A stretch of 28,475 bases of DNA from a virus, in the IMG/VR virus record IMGVR_UViG_3300011115_000610, positions 1-28,475 of that record; one strand, written 5' to 3'. The notes beneath the pieces are model-generated. The model worked only from the letters and a program-made list of their open reading frames with translations, had not been told where the DNA came from and ran no database searches. The position numbers and the translations under genes are program-made. Every line of letters starts with the position of its first letter. Position 1 is the stretch's first letter. Below, in pieces: positions 12,719-18,645 of the stretch.

Positions 12719-13566
12719 GTAACATCATCCCTGTATCAGACATGACGGTCATGGCTGACAGTATCGTCAAGTCAGGCTTCTATGGCTTTAAGACTAAAGA
12801 GCAAGTCATGGCTGTAATGCTTGTAGCCCAAGCAGAAAACAAGCACCCCGCCTCTGTCGTGCAAGAGTACGACATCATCCAAGGCAAGCCAGCTCTGAAG
12901 TCTCAAGCTATCCTCGCCCGTTTCCAACTCTCTGGTGGCTCAGTCCAATGGGATGTAGTCACGCCCAAGGCAGTCAAGGGAACATTCAAGCACCCACAAG
13001 GCGGTACTCTTACCGTTGAATGGACTATCGAAATGGCAAGGCAAGCCGGTATCTACCGCGAGGGTTCAGGATGGTCTAAGTATCCTGAAGATATGCTCAG
13101 AGCTAGGGTTATCTCTAGGGCTGTGCGTTCTATCTATCCGGCTTGTATCTTGGGACACTACGCAACAGAAGAGGTCATGGACTTTGATAGCCCTATGCCT
13201 AAACACATGGGCGTTGTAGAAGACGTTAAACAGCCCATAGAGGTCATAGAAACGCCCAAGAGTGACTACCCCATCATCAAGCCCGATGGCGAGGTATACG
13301 CCTTTTATGAGTCTCCAGAGGAATGGATTGAAGCCTACGCTGAATTGGCTGGCAAAGTCATGCAGTCAACCAGACTAAATGATGACGAGAGAACTCAGAA
13401 GATTGCTGCTTTTGCTGAAGCGAATCAGGGGATAACCGAGAAGTTCAACAGTTTTGACAAAATCAAGATTCGCGGTGAGCTTGCCAAGGTGGGAGTAAAC
13501 CAACACCCAAAGTCACCAGCGTCCCAGTTCGTAGCCGACATGGAAGCCAACGAGAAAATATTTTGA
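12715..13566 (+). CDS. recT: RecT-family single-strand annealing protein
   Basis: A 283-residue annealase. Family-like segments: YGFKTKEQVMAVMLVAQAEN and HPASVVQEYDIIQGKPALK near the N-terminus (the QEYDIIQGKPAL strand is typical), FQLSGGSVQW, then GWSKYPEDMLRARVISRAVR (the conserved W..P..ML..R..SRA.R motif), and PACILGHYATEEVMD. It anneals the 3' single strands left by the YqaJ exonuclease for phage recombination and concatemer formation. ATG 12715 has GGAG at about 8 bases and overlaps the 28-residue peptide as ATGA. The C-terminal 110 residues are family-variable. Confidence 0.88.
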   Translation: MSNIIPVSDMTVMADSIVKSGFYGFKTKEQVMAVMLVAQAENKHPASVVQEYDIIQGKPALKSQAILARFQLSGGSVQWDVVTPKAVKGTFKHPQGGTLTVEWTIEMARQAGIYREGSGWSKYPEDMLRARVISRAVRSIYPACILGHYATEEVMDFDSPMPKHMGVVEDVKQPIEVIETPKSDYPIIKPDGEVYAFYESPEEWIEAYAELAGKVMQSTRLNDDERTQKIAAFAEANQGITEKFNSFDKIKIRGELAKVGVNQHPKSPASQFVADMEANEKIF

Positions 13567-13733
13567 AGCATCTTCAGAATATAGGCTCACTAACTCCAAT
13601 GGACGCATTAAATAACTATGGCTCATTCAGGCTTGCAGCCCATATCGAATATCTTAGGAAGCAAGGACATCCAATCCTTACAACTATGGTTAAAGAGGGT
13701 GGGCGCGAGTATGCCCGATATATCTACCGTTGA
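13563..13733 (+). CDS. Small HTH protein (HTH_39-like), 56 aa
   Basis: TTG at 13563 overlaps the recT stop as TTGA; an ATG at 13599 would cut into the domain. The 56 residues contain LTPMDALNNYGSFRLAAHIE then YLRKQGHPILTTMVKEG, matching the small phage helix-turn-helix type whose core reads 'T..eAL...G..RLAArI..LR..Gh.I.t..V...G...ArY'. Such proteins occur in phage early regions and may bind DNA. It is too short for standard length cut-offs. AAAGG after its stop serves the next gene. Confidence 0.8.
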   Translation: MKHLQNIGSLTPMDALNNYGSFRLAAHIEYLRKQGHPILTTMVKEGGREYARYIYR

Positions 13734-13743
13734 AAGGAAAATC

Positions 13744-14031
13744 ATGGAAAACCAAAAGAAAGCCCCGTTCGTACCCCTAGAGATGAAAGGGCGTATGACA
13801 AAGAACACCTACAAAAAACAGGGTTCTACTGAGCCAGACTGGAAAGGCACATTCATGTACAAGGGTGAAACTATTACCTTTGGTGCATGGGAGAACGATG
13901 CTGGCTATGGACCTTACTACAACATCAAATTGAACGACCCTAACTGGAACAAACAACAGCAGCAGTACCCTAAAGAGGTAACTGACAAACCGGCTAAGTC
14001 TTATCCTAAAGATAGTGACGTTCCATTTTGA
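13744..14031 (+). CDS. SSB-like protein with acidic DSDVPF tail, 95 aa
   Basis: I choose ATG 13744, with AAAGGAAA at about 6 bases; an upstream ATG at 13618 would run through the HTH gene. The 95-residue protein has a small beta-rich core (WKGTFMYKGETITFGAW and GYGPYYNIKLND), as in the short OB-fold-like phage proteins with 'DYxGxxxxxGxxYxxxAW', then a Gln/Lys/Pro linker and an ending DSDVPF. That end mimics the DDDIPF tip by which bacterial SSB recruits partner proteins. Probably binds single-stranded DNA beside RecT. It overlaps RusA as TTGA. Confidence 0.7.
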   Translation: MENQKKAPFVPLEMKGRMTKNTYKKQGSTEPDWKGTFMYKGETITFGAWENDAGYGPYYNIKLNDPNWNKQQQQYPKEVTDKPAKSYPKDSDVPF

Positions 14032-14417
14032 CAGCTAGTTTCTCTCTCCCGTTTCCCCCTAGCGTTAACACCTATTACCGTAACTTTCGCGGTCACATGG
14101 TGATGAGCGCCAAGGGAAGGGAGTTTAGAGAAGCTGTCCAAGTCTTTGTAATTGAAAACAACATTCCTAAGTTTGGGGATAAAAAATTGAAACTAACACT
14201 AATTCTGCGTCCTAGAGACAAGAGAAAAATAGACATCGACAACCGTATCAAAGCGGTACTTGATGCACTAGAACACGCTGGAGTGTTTGACAACGACTTC
14301 CAGGTGGACCACATTGAGATGATTCGAGGAGAACAAATCAAGGGCGGTCTGCTTCATGTAGTCATAGAAGAAATGTCCCCCCGGCATCCCGAAGTCGAGT
14401 CCCTAGAGGACAGTTAG
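14028..14417 (+). CDS. rusA: RusA-type Holliday junction resolvase
   Basis: A 129-residue resolvase. SLPFPPSVNTYYRNFRGHMV is the typical start (P-P-S-x-N-x-Y-R) and KRKIDIDNRIKAVLDALEHA with VFDND carries the acidic metal residues (D69, D71, then D88 and D90). It cuts four-way junctions and clears branched DNA before packaging. Initiation is at TTG 14028, overlapping the SSB-like stop as TTGA. The last 15 residues (SPRHPEVESLEDS) extend beyond the domain. It closes the recombination cluster. Confidence 0.93.
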   Translation: MTASFSLPFPPSVNTYYRNFRGHMVMSAKGREFREAVQVFVIENNIPKFGDKKLKLTLILRPRDKRKIDIDNRIKAVLDALEHAGVFDNDFQVDHIEMIRGEQIKGGLLHVVIEEMSPRHPEVESLEDS

Positions 14418-14418
14418 G

Positions 14419-14454
14419 AACGCTACCGAGGGGCAGCGTTTCGGGTAGCCCCTC
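14419..14454 (+). promoter_or_regulatory. Three mutually exclusive hairpins between rusA and the GT gene
   Basis: AACGCT (14419-14424) can pair with AGCGTT (14435-14440); GCTACCGA (14422-14429) with TCGGGTAGC (14441-14449, one bulge); GAGGGGC (14428-14434) with GCCCCTC (14448-14454). The three overlap, so only one or an exchange between them can form. The site starts 2 bases after the rusA stop and lies 26 bases before the next ATG. No T-tract follows. A translation-control or folding-switch element is plausible. Confidence 0.45.
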
Positions 14455-14480
14455 ACCCATTCAACCTAACTAGGAAACCC

Positions 14481-15299
14481 ATGCCAAAGAAGAAACAAGT
14501 AGAAACCGTTGACATCCCATTTGTGGGAACAATGGAACTCCCACCAGAAGAGAAAAAGAAGAACCATATCTTTATTGCCACGCCTATGTATGGCGGTCAA
14601 TGCTATGGCTTCTATGTGCAGTCAGTCATGCAATTGCAGAAAATGGCTTCCGGTCAAAACATAGATGTCAGCTTCTCATTCATGTTCAATGAGTCTTTGA
14701 TAACTAGAGCGCGTAACGCAATGGCGCACAACTTCCTCAAGATGGAAGCAGCCACCCACCTACTCTTCATTGACTCAGATATTAAGTTCCAACCAGAGCA
14801 TATCTTCCCAATGCTAGAAGCCGACAAGGAAATCATTTGTGGCATCTATCCTAAGAAGGAAGTTAACTGGACTAGCGTCAAACAAGCTATGGACAACAAG
14901 GTAGATACAGACAAGCTCAAGTTCTACACAGGCGCGTTTGTGGTTAACCTTGTGGACTACTCAGGCTCGGTGACTGTGCCGATTAACCAGCCCGTAGAGA
15001 TATGGAATGGCGGTACAGGGTTTATGCTTATCAAGCGTGAGGTGTTTGAGAAGCTGAAAGACAAAGTGCCGACCTATACAAACAATGTGGTTGACCTTGC
15101 TAACACTCTCAAAGATGACATGATTAGCGAGTATTTCACGACAAGCATAGAGCGACCTACCAACATCCTTTTGTCTGAGGATTACCACTTCTGTAAGCTG
15201 GCGCGTGAACACGGCATCAAAGTCTGGGCAGCGCCTTGGGTTCAACTCGCTCACATCGGCACATACGCCTTTGAGGGTCAACTAATTCCAGCACCATGA
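14481..15299 (+). CDS. GT-A type glycosyltransferase, 272 aa
   Basis: Residues 30-37 (IFIATPMYG) are the nucleotide-sugar strand and loop; NESLITRARNAMAHNFL and HLLFIDSDIKF (DSD at 98-100) give the metal site. GGTGFMLIKREVFEKL and a late SEDYHFCKLAREHGIKVWAAP (D/H-bearing acceptor region) fit phage family-2-like transferases. The first 28 residues are a charged lead. It probably glycosylates phage DNA, virion or host envelope. It overlaps the methyltransferase as ATGA, so the two are made together. A different enzyme from the GT at 4727-5449 by sequence. Confidence 0.78.
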   Translation: MPKKKQVETVDIPFVGTMELPPEEKKKNHIFIATPMYGGQCYGFYVQSVMQLQKMASGQNIDVSFSFMFNESLITRARNAMAHNFLKMEAATHLLFIDSDIKFQPEHIFPMLEADKEIICGIYPKKEVNWTSVKQAMDNKVDTDKLKFYTGAFVVNLVDYSGSVTVPINQPVEIWNGGTGFMLIKREVFEKLKDKVPTYTNNVVDLANTLKDDMISEYFTTSIERPTNILLSEDYHFCKLAREHGIKVWAAPWVQLAHIGTYAFEGQLIPAP

Positions 15300-15871
15300 A
15301 ATTCACTCAAGATTGGTTTAGCCACAACATCCCGAACTTTGAGTTCTGCATGAGCGCTTTGGAGACAAAGCAAGACTTCCTAGAGATAGGCTGCTTTGAG
15401 GGCAGAGCAAGCGTGTGGATGCTTCAAAATGGTCTTGACCCTGACGGCAAGCTCACTTGCATAGATACATTCCAAGGTAGCGAGGAACACGCTGCTATGG
15501 GATTAAACCTGAACGAACTGCTTGATACTTTCAAACAAAATGTTGAGGAAGGCAAAGTCGCTGACCAAGTGGTTGAGAGCATCCAAGCTACTTCCTACCA
15601 AGGTCTGGCAAAAGTTATCACCCGCGGGGATGAGTTTGACTTTATCTATGTAGATGGAAGTCATACCGCACCTGATGTAATGACTGACGCTTGCATGGCA
15701 TTTGGGCTGCTTAAGAAGGGTGGAATCATGCTGTTTGATGACTACCTATGGAATCATGTGCCGGGCATCCTACACCGCCCTAAACTGGCTGTGGACTTGT
15801 TTGTAACCTTGTTTAGCGAGAAAGCAGAATTGCTAATGCTTGGTTACCAGTTAGCAGTTAGAAAGATTTAA
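15296..15871 (+). CDS. Class I SAM-dependent methyltransferase, 191 aa
   Basis: Rossmann-type motifs: DFLEIGCFEGRASVWML (motif I, residues about 27-43), LTCIDTFQGSEEH (acidic end of strand 2, D57), FDFIYVDGSHTAPDV (motif with YVDGSH, as in Methyltransf_24-like and sugar-modifying enzymes) and GGIMLFDDY. No DNA-methylase catalytic motif (DPPY or PCQ) is seen, so a sugar or small-molecule O-methyltransferase acting with the coupled glycosyltransferase is the best guess. ATG overlaps the GT stop. The stop codon shares bases with the stop of the convergent minus-strand gene. Confidence 0.8.
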   Translation: MKFTQDWFSHNIPNFEFCMSALETKQDFLEIGCFEGRASVWMLQNGLDPDGKLTCIDTFQGSEEHAAMGLNLNELLDTFKQNVEEGKVADQVVESIQATSYQGLAKVITRGDEFDFIYVDGSHTAPDVMTDACMAFGLLKKGGIMLFDDYLWNHVPGILHRPKLAVDLFVTLFSEKAELLMLGYQLAVRKI

Positions 15872-16098
15872 CGGCAACCCCACCGCTTCCTCGCTGCTTT
15901 GCCTCTCTCGCCTTTCCAGTTCTTAGAACGGGCGCAGAACGACTTGTGGCGAGGTCCTGATTTAGTTGGGGCTTTGAGCTTGCTGCCAGTCGCTCGGTTG
16001 ACCTTTGCTCGACCTTTAGCAGTCAAGCCACCGCCCTTGCTAACAGATAGCTTTTCACCGCGACCAACAGATAGATTAGGGGACTTCTTTCTAGGCAT
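15868..16098 (-). CDS. Basic DUF6321-like small protein, 76 aa
   Basis: I choose ATG 16098 (MPRKK...), overlapping the endopeptidase stop by 8 bases; longer frames to 16191 would cover the endopeptidase. The product is strongly basic with a central signature KGGGLTAKGRAKVNRATGSK followed by LKAPTKSGPRHKSFCARSKNW, a pattern of a short phage domain ('GGLTxKGRxxYNRxTGSxLKxP ... RRxSFCAR') of unknown function. It is the last gene of the late operon. Nucleic-acid binding is likely from charge but untested. Confidence 0.75.
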   Translation of the reverse strand: MPRKKSPNLSVGRGEKLSVSKGGGLTAKGRAKVNRATGSKLKAPTKSGPRHKSFCARSKNWKGERGKAARKRWGCR

Positions 16099-16519
16099 AG
16101 ACTCTAGTTCCTTGTTTGTCAATGATAAGGGATTGCTTGCGAGGAGAATCAAAAAACTTATTTGGAATAGAGATATGCGTCCAACGGTCAAACTCTCTGA
16201 TTACTTGGTCATACCCTATGCCTGACGCAATGATTGCCTTCACGACCTCATCAGGGGTCATGCCCGGCACTCTCAGGTCAGCAGCGCATCCAATACGGTG
16301 CTGGCTTGTATCCTTGCTACCAACCGCATCATTTACCGCTTTACTGCGGAAAGCAGAGTTGACCATGACCGGCTTACCGCCAAGTACATCTTTGACTTTT
16401 TCAAGGAATTCAGCCAATCTTTTAAGGTTTGCAAGCTCGGCTTCATTTGGGATATTTTCATATTCTCTATGCTCCGTAATAGTTAGCTCTTCAAGTGAGA
16501 AGTGTGGGGACAAGTTCAT
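16091..16519 (-). CDS. M15-type peptidase (endolysin)
   Basis: A 142-residue zinc peptidase of the D-Ala-D-Ala carboxypeptidase/L-Ala-D-Glu endopeptidase type. Start LSPHFSLEELTITEH is the family lead; VNSAFRSKAVND carries the conserved Arg; SQHRIGCAADLRV gives H74-x6-D81; and RWTHISI supplies the third zinc ligand H115. It cleaves peptide bonds in peptidoglycan to release progeny. No signal peptide, so export depends on the holin coded just before (ATGA overlap at 16516-16519). The length is normal. Confidence 0.92.
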   Translation of the reverse strand: MNLSPHFSLEELTITEHREYENIPNEAELANLKRLAEFLEKVKDVLGGKPVMVNSAFRSKAVNDAVGSKDTSQHRIGCAADLRVPGMTPDEVVKAIIASGIGYDQVIREFDRWTHISIPNKFFDSPRKQSLIIDKQGTRVYA

Positions 16520-16911
16520 TTCTTCACCTTGTCGGCTATCTTCTCAAAAGTACGACCACCGAAATAAAATGACATCACTACCATGCCCCAATTTCCTAGC
16601 AACTCTACATAGTTGCCCCGTGTCTCAAAATCAAACATGGAAGCAATAGCAAACCCCGTATAGGCAAACAGAAGGAATATTAGAACCATTGGGCGTATGT
16701 TCTTAGACAACCAAGAATCAGAACCCATGTCTGCATTGAGTCGCTCAGTCAGCTCATGGGCTTCAGCAACATCAGCATTGAGTTTGGCTAACTCACCGTT
16801 TTGCTGCATCTCAAGTAACTTGAGTTTGGCTTGCTCAGCTTGAGCAGGGTCAGGAAATACCTTGTCTAAGATTTTTCCACCAATGTCTAGAAGTGCGCCA
16901 ATAGGTATCAT
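16516..16911 (-). CDS. Holin, three-TM GTA type
   Basis: A 131-residue protein fitting the holin family typified by gene-transfer-agent holins: amphipathic N-terminus (MIPIGALLDIGGKILDKVFP), PDPAQAEQAKLKLLEMQ helix, then SDSWLSKNIRPMVLIFLLFAYTG (span about 73-92, with the family's W-x-x-R-P motif), and a second span GNWGMVVMSFYFGGRTFEKI (about 106-120). It opens the inner membrane for the M15 peptidase. ATG 16911 overlaps the stop of the 48-residue membrane peptide as ATGA. Confidence 0.88.
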   Translation of the reverse strand: MIPIGALLDIGGKILDKVFPDPAQAEQAKLKLLEMQQNGELAKLNADVAEAHELTERLNADMGSDSWLSKNIRPMVLIFLLFAYTGFAIASMFDFETRGNYVELLGNWGMVVMSFYFGGRTFEKIADKVKK

Positions 16912-17054
16912 TTATCTCTCCAACAAATTTCTAACTGCTTCTTGTAATACTTAGCCCTTTTGTCATGCTCACGCACAAACCATGCTGCGCCAAGAACCAC
17001 AACAACAAAGAGCAGAACAACAAGTATGCCAAAAGCCCATTTCAGTAGCCCCAT
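16908..17054 (-). CDS. 48-residue single-span membrane peptide in the lysis cassette
   Basis: ATG 17054 overlaps the preceding gene by 13 bases and its stop overlaps the holin start (ATGA). The product starts MGLLKWAFGILVVLLFVVVV, a strong span of about 20 residues, followed by a basic amphipathic tail (REHDKRAKYYKKQLEICWRDK). The layout (N-terminal anchor, charged periplasmic or cytoplasmic tail, lysis cassette) is that of a small spanin- or antiholin-like peptide, but no family signature is seen. Too short for common cut-offs. Confidence 0.7.
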   Translation of the reverse strand: MGLLKWAFGILVVLLFVVVVLGAAWFVREHDKRAKYYKKQLEICWRDK

Positions 17055-17614
17055 CGCCATTCTCGCTCCCAATTTATTAGCCACATCAAGCCAATAATTG
17101 ATAAAACAATTGTAATTTTTCCAACAATTAACGCAACATAGATATGCAACTTTTGCCTAAACAAGTGCATCCTGTAGCGCCTCTTAGCCTCGGCTTGGTC
17201 ATCCGCTATCTTTTGTAGCCGTGCTATCTCTTTTTGTTCTTTGACAATCTTGTCTCGCTCTTCTTGTATCTCAACCCACAAGTCTGGCATCCCTAGCTCA
17301 TACCTGACCATGTGTTCTAGGTCTTTGTAATACTGGCGTATCTGTCTAATCTGCAAGACGTTATCTATGGCTTGCATAGTAGCGTTCTTGGCTTTTCCCT
17401 GCTTGGCAGCCTCTATTGCCTCTTTTTGAGACTTCTCGTAGTTATCTTCTAGTTGTTGTTGCCCAAGAAAAAAGGTTGAGAGAAACCCCCCAACCTCATG
17501 TGCAATCCCAGAGACTTCCTTGCCGGTAGCCTTGATGTCTTTATAAGCGGCAACAGCAGTCTTTATGCCCTCATAGGCAAGTTTGCATCCCGCAAAGATA
17601 AGAGTAGGTTCAAT
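17042..17614 (-). CDS. Membrane-anchored coiled-coil protein with apparent ATT start, 190 aa
   Basis: The frame is open from 17614 to 17042. An in-frame TGA lies two codons before an ATT at 17614 that has AAGAGG at 6 bases. No ATG, GTG, TTG or CTG occurs for the next 79 codons, and the first ATG (17377) would lose the N-terminus. That N-terminus (EPTLIFAGCKLAYEGIKTAV) fits the start of a small phage protein family (M-D/E-P..I..A......I..A..) with a long helical middle (EIQEERDKIVKEQKEIARLQ) and a C-terminal span (YVALIVGKITIVLSIIGLMW). It probably works with the lysis or ejection functions nearby; unproven. Confidence 0.75.
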   Translation of the reverse strand: MEPTLIFAGCKLAYEGIKTAVAAYKDIKATGKEVSGIAHEVGGFLSTFFLGQQQLEDNYEKSQKEAIEAAKQGKAKNATMQAIDNVLQIRQIRQYYKDLEHMVRYELGMPDLWVEIQEERDKIVKEQKEIARLQKIADDQAEAKRRYRMHLFRQKLHIYVALIVGKITIVLSIIGLMWLINWEREWRWGY

Positions 17615-17624
17615 GGCTCACCTC

Positions 17625-17969
17625 TTAAACCGTGCCTTCACCGGGCGTTACATAAACAGCCCCCGTTCCAGTAGCCACAATTACAGAGACATACAAAGAT
17701 GCTGTGCTAGTGGCTTGTTTTGGCGCAGTAAAGATTACTGTTTGGTTGTTATGAATGACAACTCCATAAGCAGGAGTTCCAGCCGTAGGAATTACTACGT
17801 CATCTGTAGATGCTGTTCCTAGACGAACAAACACCTCGGCTGCCGTGCCATTATGGATTCTGACTTGGTTGCAAGGGCTGTCAGAAAGAATAGAAACCGT
17901 ATTAGCCGAAGTTGTTGCGTTAATACGGGTAGTCTTTCCCTGTGCCTGAAAAGGGATGTTATTAGCCAT
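17625..17969 (-). CDS. Small beta-rich virion-type protein, 114 aa (paralogue of 26330-26659)
   Basis: A Thr/Val/Ala-rich protein with an all-beta look. Its middle (NQVRIHNGTAAEVFVRLGT) and end (GAVYVTPGEGTV) match those of the protein at 26330-26659 (NQYRIINSGSVTVFLGYGT; ASVYITPGDGM), so the two are paralogues. Such small beta proteins can be capsid decoration or tail-tip pieces. ATG 17969 overlaps the upstream stop as TAATG. A single Cys is conserved in position relative to the paralogue. Confidence 0.75.
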   Translation of the reverse strand: MANNIPFQAQGKTTRINATTSANTVSILSDSPCNQVRIHNGTAAEVFVRLGTASTDDVVIPTAGTPAYGVVIHNNQTVIFTAPKQATSTASLYVSVIVATGTGAVYVTPGEGTV

Positions 17970-18205
17970 TAGTACACCTTCTTGCCGCCACCAGAAGTCG
18001 ATGAAGTCTTGGTGTTTAAAGGTCCAGTAGTGGGAAACTTGTTGCCAGACATATCAATGACTGAACGAAAGCCACCAGTCGGCAATTCACCGGGCTGCCA
18101 GCGCTGTAGTCCCGCGCTACCGTCACGGGGTAACTGTGGACGAACCGATTTAGCAACTTGTTGGTTAAGGCTGCTATCCCGTTGTTGTGGTCTGTTCTTG
18201 CTCAT
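17969..18205 (-). CDS. Disordered hypothetical protein, 78 aa
   Basis: ATG 18205 has AAGGACTT upstream at about 5 bases and the frame ends in a TAATG overlap with the next gene. The product is Gln/Arg/Pro/Gly/Ser-rich with no regular structure apparent (SKNRPQQRDSSLNQQVAKSV ... GGFRSVIDMSGNKFPTTGP) and a basic end GGGKKVY. No family known. It overlaps the end of the two-span membrane gene by 32 bases. Confidence 0.65.
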   Translation of the reverse strand: MSKNRPQQRDSSLNQQVAKSVRPQLPRDGSAGLQRWQPGELPTGGFRSVIDMSGNKFPTTGPLNTKTSSTSGGGKKVY

Positions 18206-18398
18206 TTGAAGTCCTTTCTTTGACTCTTACTAGAAGATAACTGAAAACTGTAAATATCGCTAGTGTGGTCACACGCTCCCATGTTGGATTCCACATTGTC
18301 CACCCACACATGATGCTGGTCGAAATTAGAACCAAAATCGTGATGAGCCTGTCTGTAATGACCCCTAACGCTAGGCGTACCAAAGCAATACCGTCCAT
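18174..18398 (-). CDS. Two-span membrane protein, 74 aa
   Basis: I take ATG 18398 (AAAGGGGAT at 6 bases) rather than an upstream start at 18515 that would overlap the preceding gene. Two spans are clear: about 14-33 (TDRLITILVLISTSIMCGW) and 41-57 (ERVTTLAIFTVFSYLLV), joined by a short WTMWNPTW loop, with a Thr/Gln-rich polar tail. This is holin-like topology; with the holin at 16516 it could be a second holin or antiholin. Confidence 0.7.
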   Translation of the reverse strand: MDGIALVRLALGVITDRLITILVLISTSIMCGWTMWNPTWERVTTLAIFTVFSYLLVRVKERTSNEQEQTTTTG

Positions 18399-18438
18399 GT
18401 TTATCCCCTTTGTGATTGACGAAAACCATAGTCTAACC

Positions 18439-18645
18439 CTATTCGTCTTCTTCATCAACATTAGCAAAGCCAGCACCCCACTCATCATCCGACATCTTGA
18501 GCTTGATAGCCTCAAGTTTTAGGGCGCGGTCAATCACCTTGGTCTTGTCTGTAATGCTTGCAGTTGGGTCAACCATCACCGCTTTGAGCATATCGGAAAT
18601 GGCTTGCTCTAGGTCAGGGTTTATGCCTTTTTGTTTTTTAGCCAT
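18439..18645 (-). CDS. Small helical acidic-ended protein, 68 aa
   Basis: ATG 18645 overlaps the 776-residue gene stop as TAATG. The 68 residues form helices (KGINPDLEQAISDMLKAVM; TDKTKVIDRALKLEAIKLK) and end in an acidic tail (NVDEEDE). Similar short helical proteins with 'DxxKVIDRALKLEAIK' appear in phage late regions without known function; a virion or chaperone role is inferred. 40 bases separate it from the next gene. Confidence 0.7.
   Translation of the reverse strand: MAKKQKGINPDLEQAISDMLKAVMVDPTASITDKTKVIDRALKLEAIKLKMSDDEWGAGFANVDEEDE

Noticed and set aside
15868-16191. Longer 107-residue form of the basic DUF6321-like protein
   Set aside because: The extra N-terminus would be read through the end of the M15 gene; the ATG at 16098 gives a domain-sized product and an 8-base overlap.
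16116-16649. Plus-strand frame of 177 codons opposite the endolysin and holin
   Set aside because: The minus strand carries clear M15 zinc ligands and holin spans in overlapping genes; the plus frame has no family features.
18202-18429. Minus-strand frame of 75 codons overlapping the two-span membrane gene
   Set aside because: His/Ser-rich with no membrane or domain pattern; the alternative frame (18174-18398) has two clean spans and a good ribosome site.
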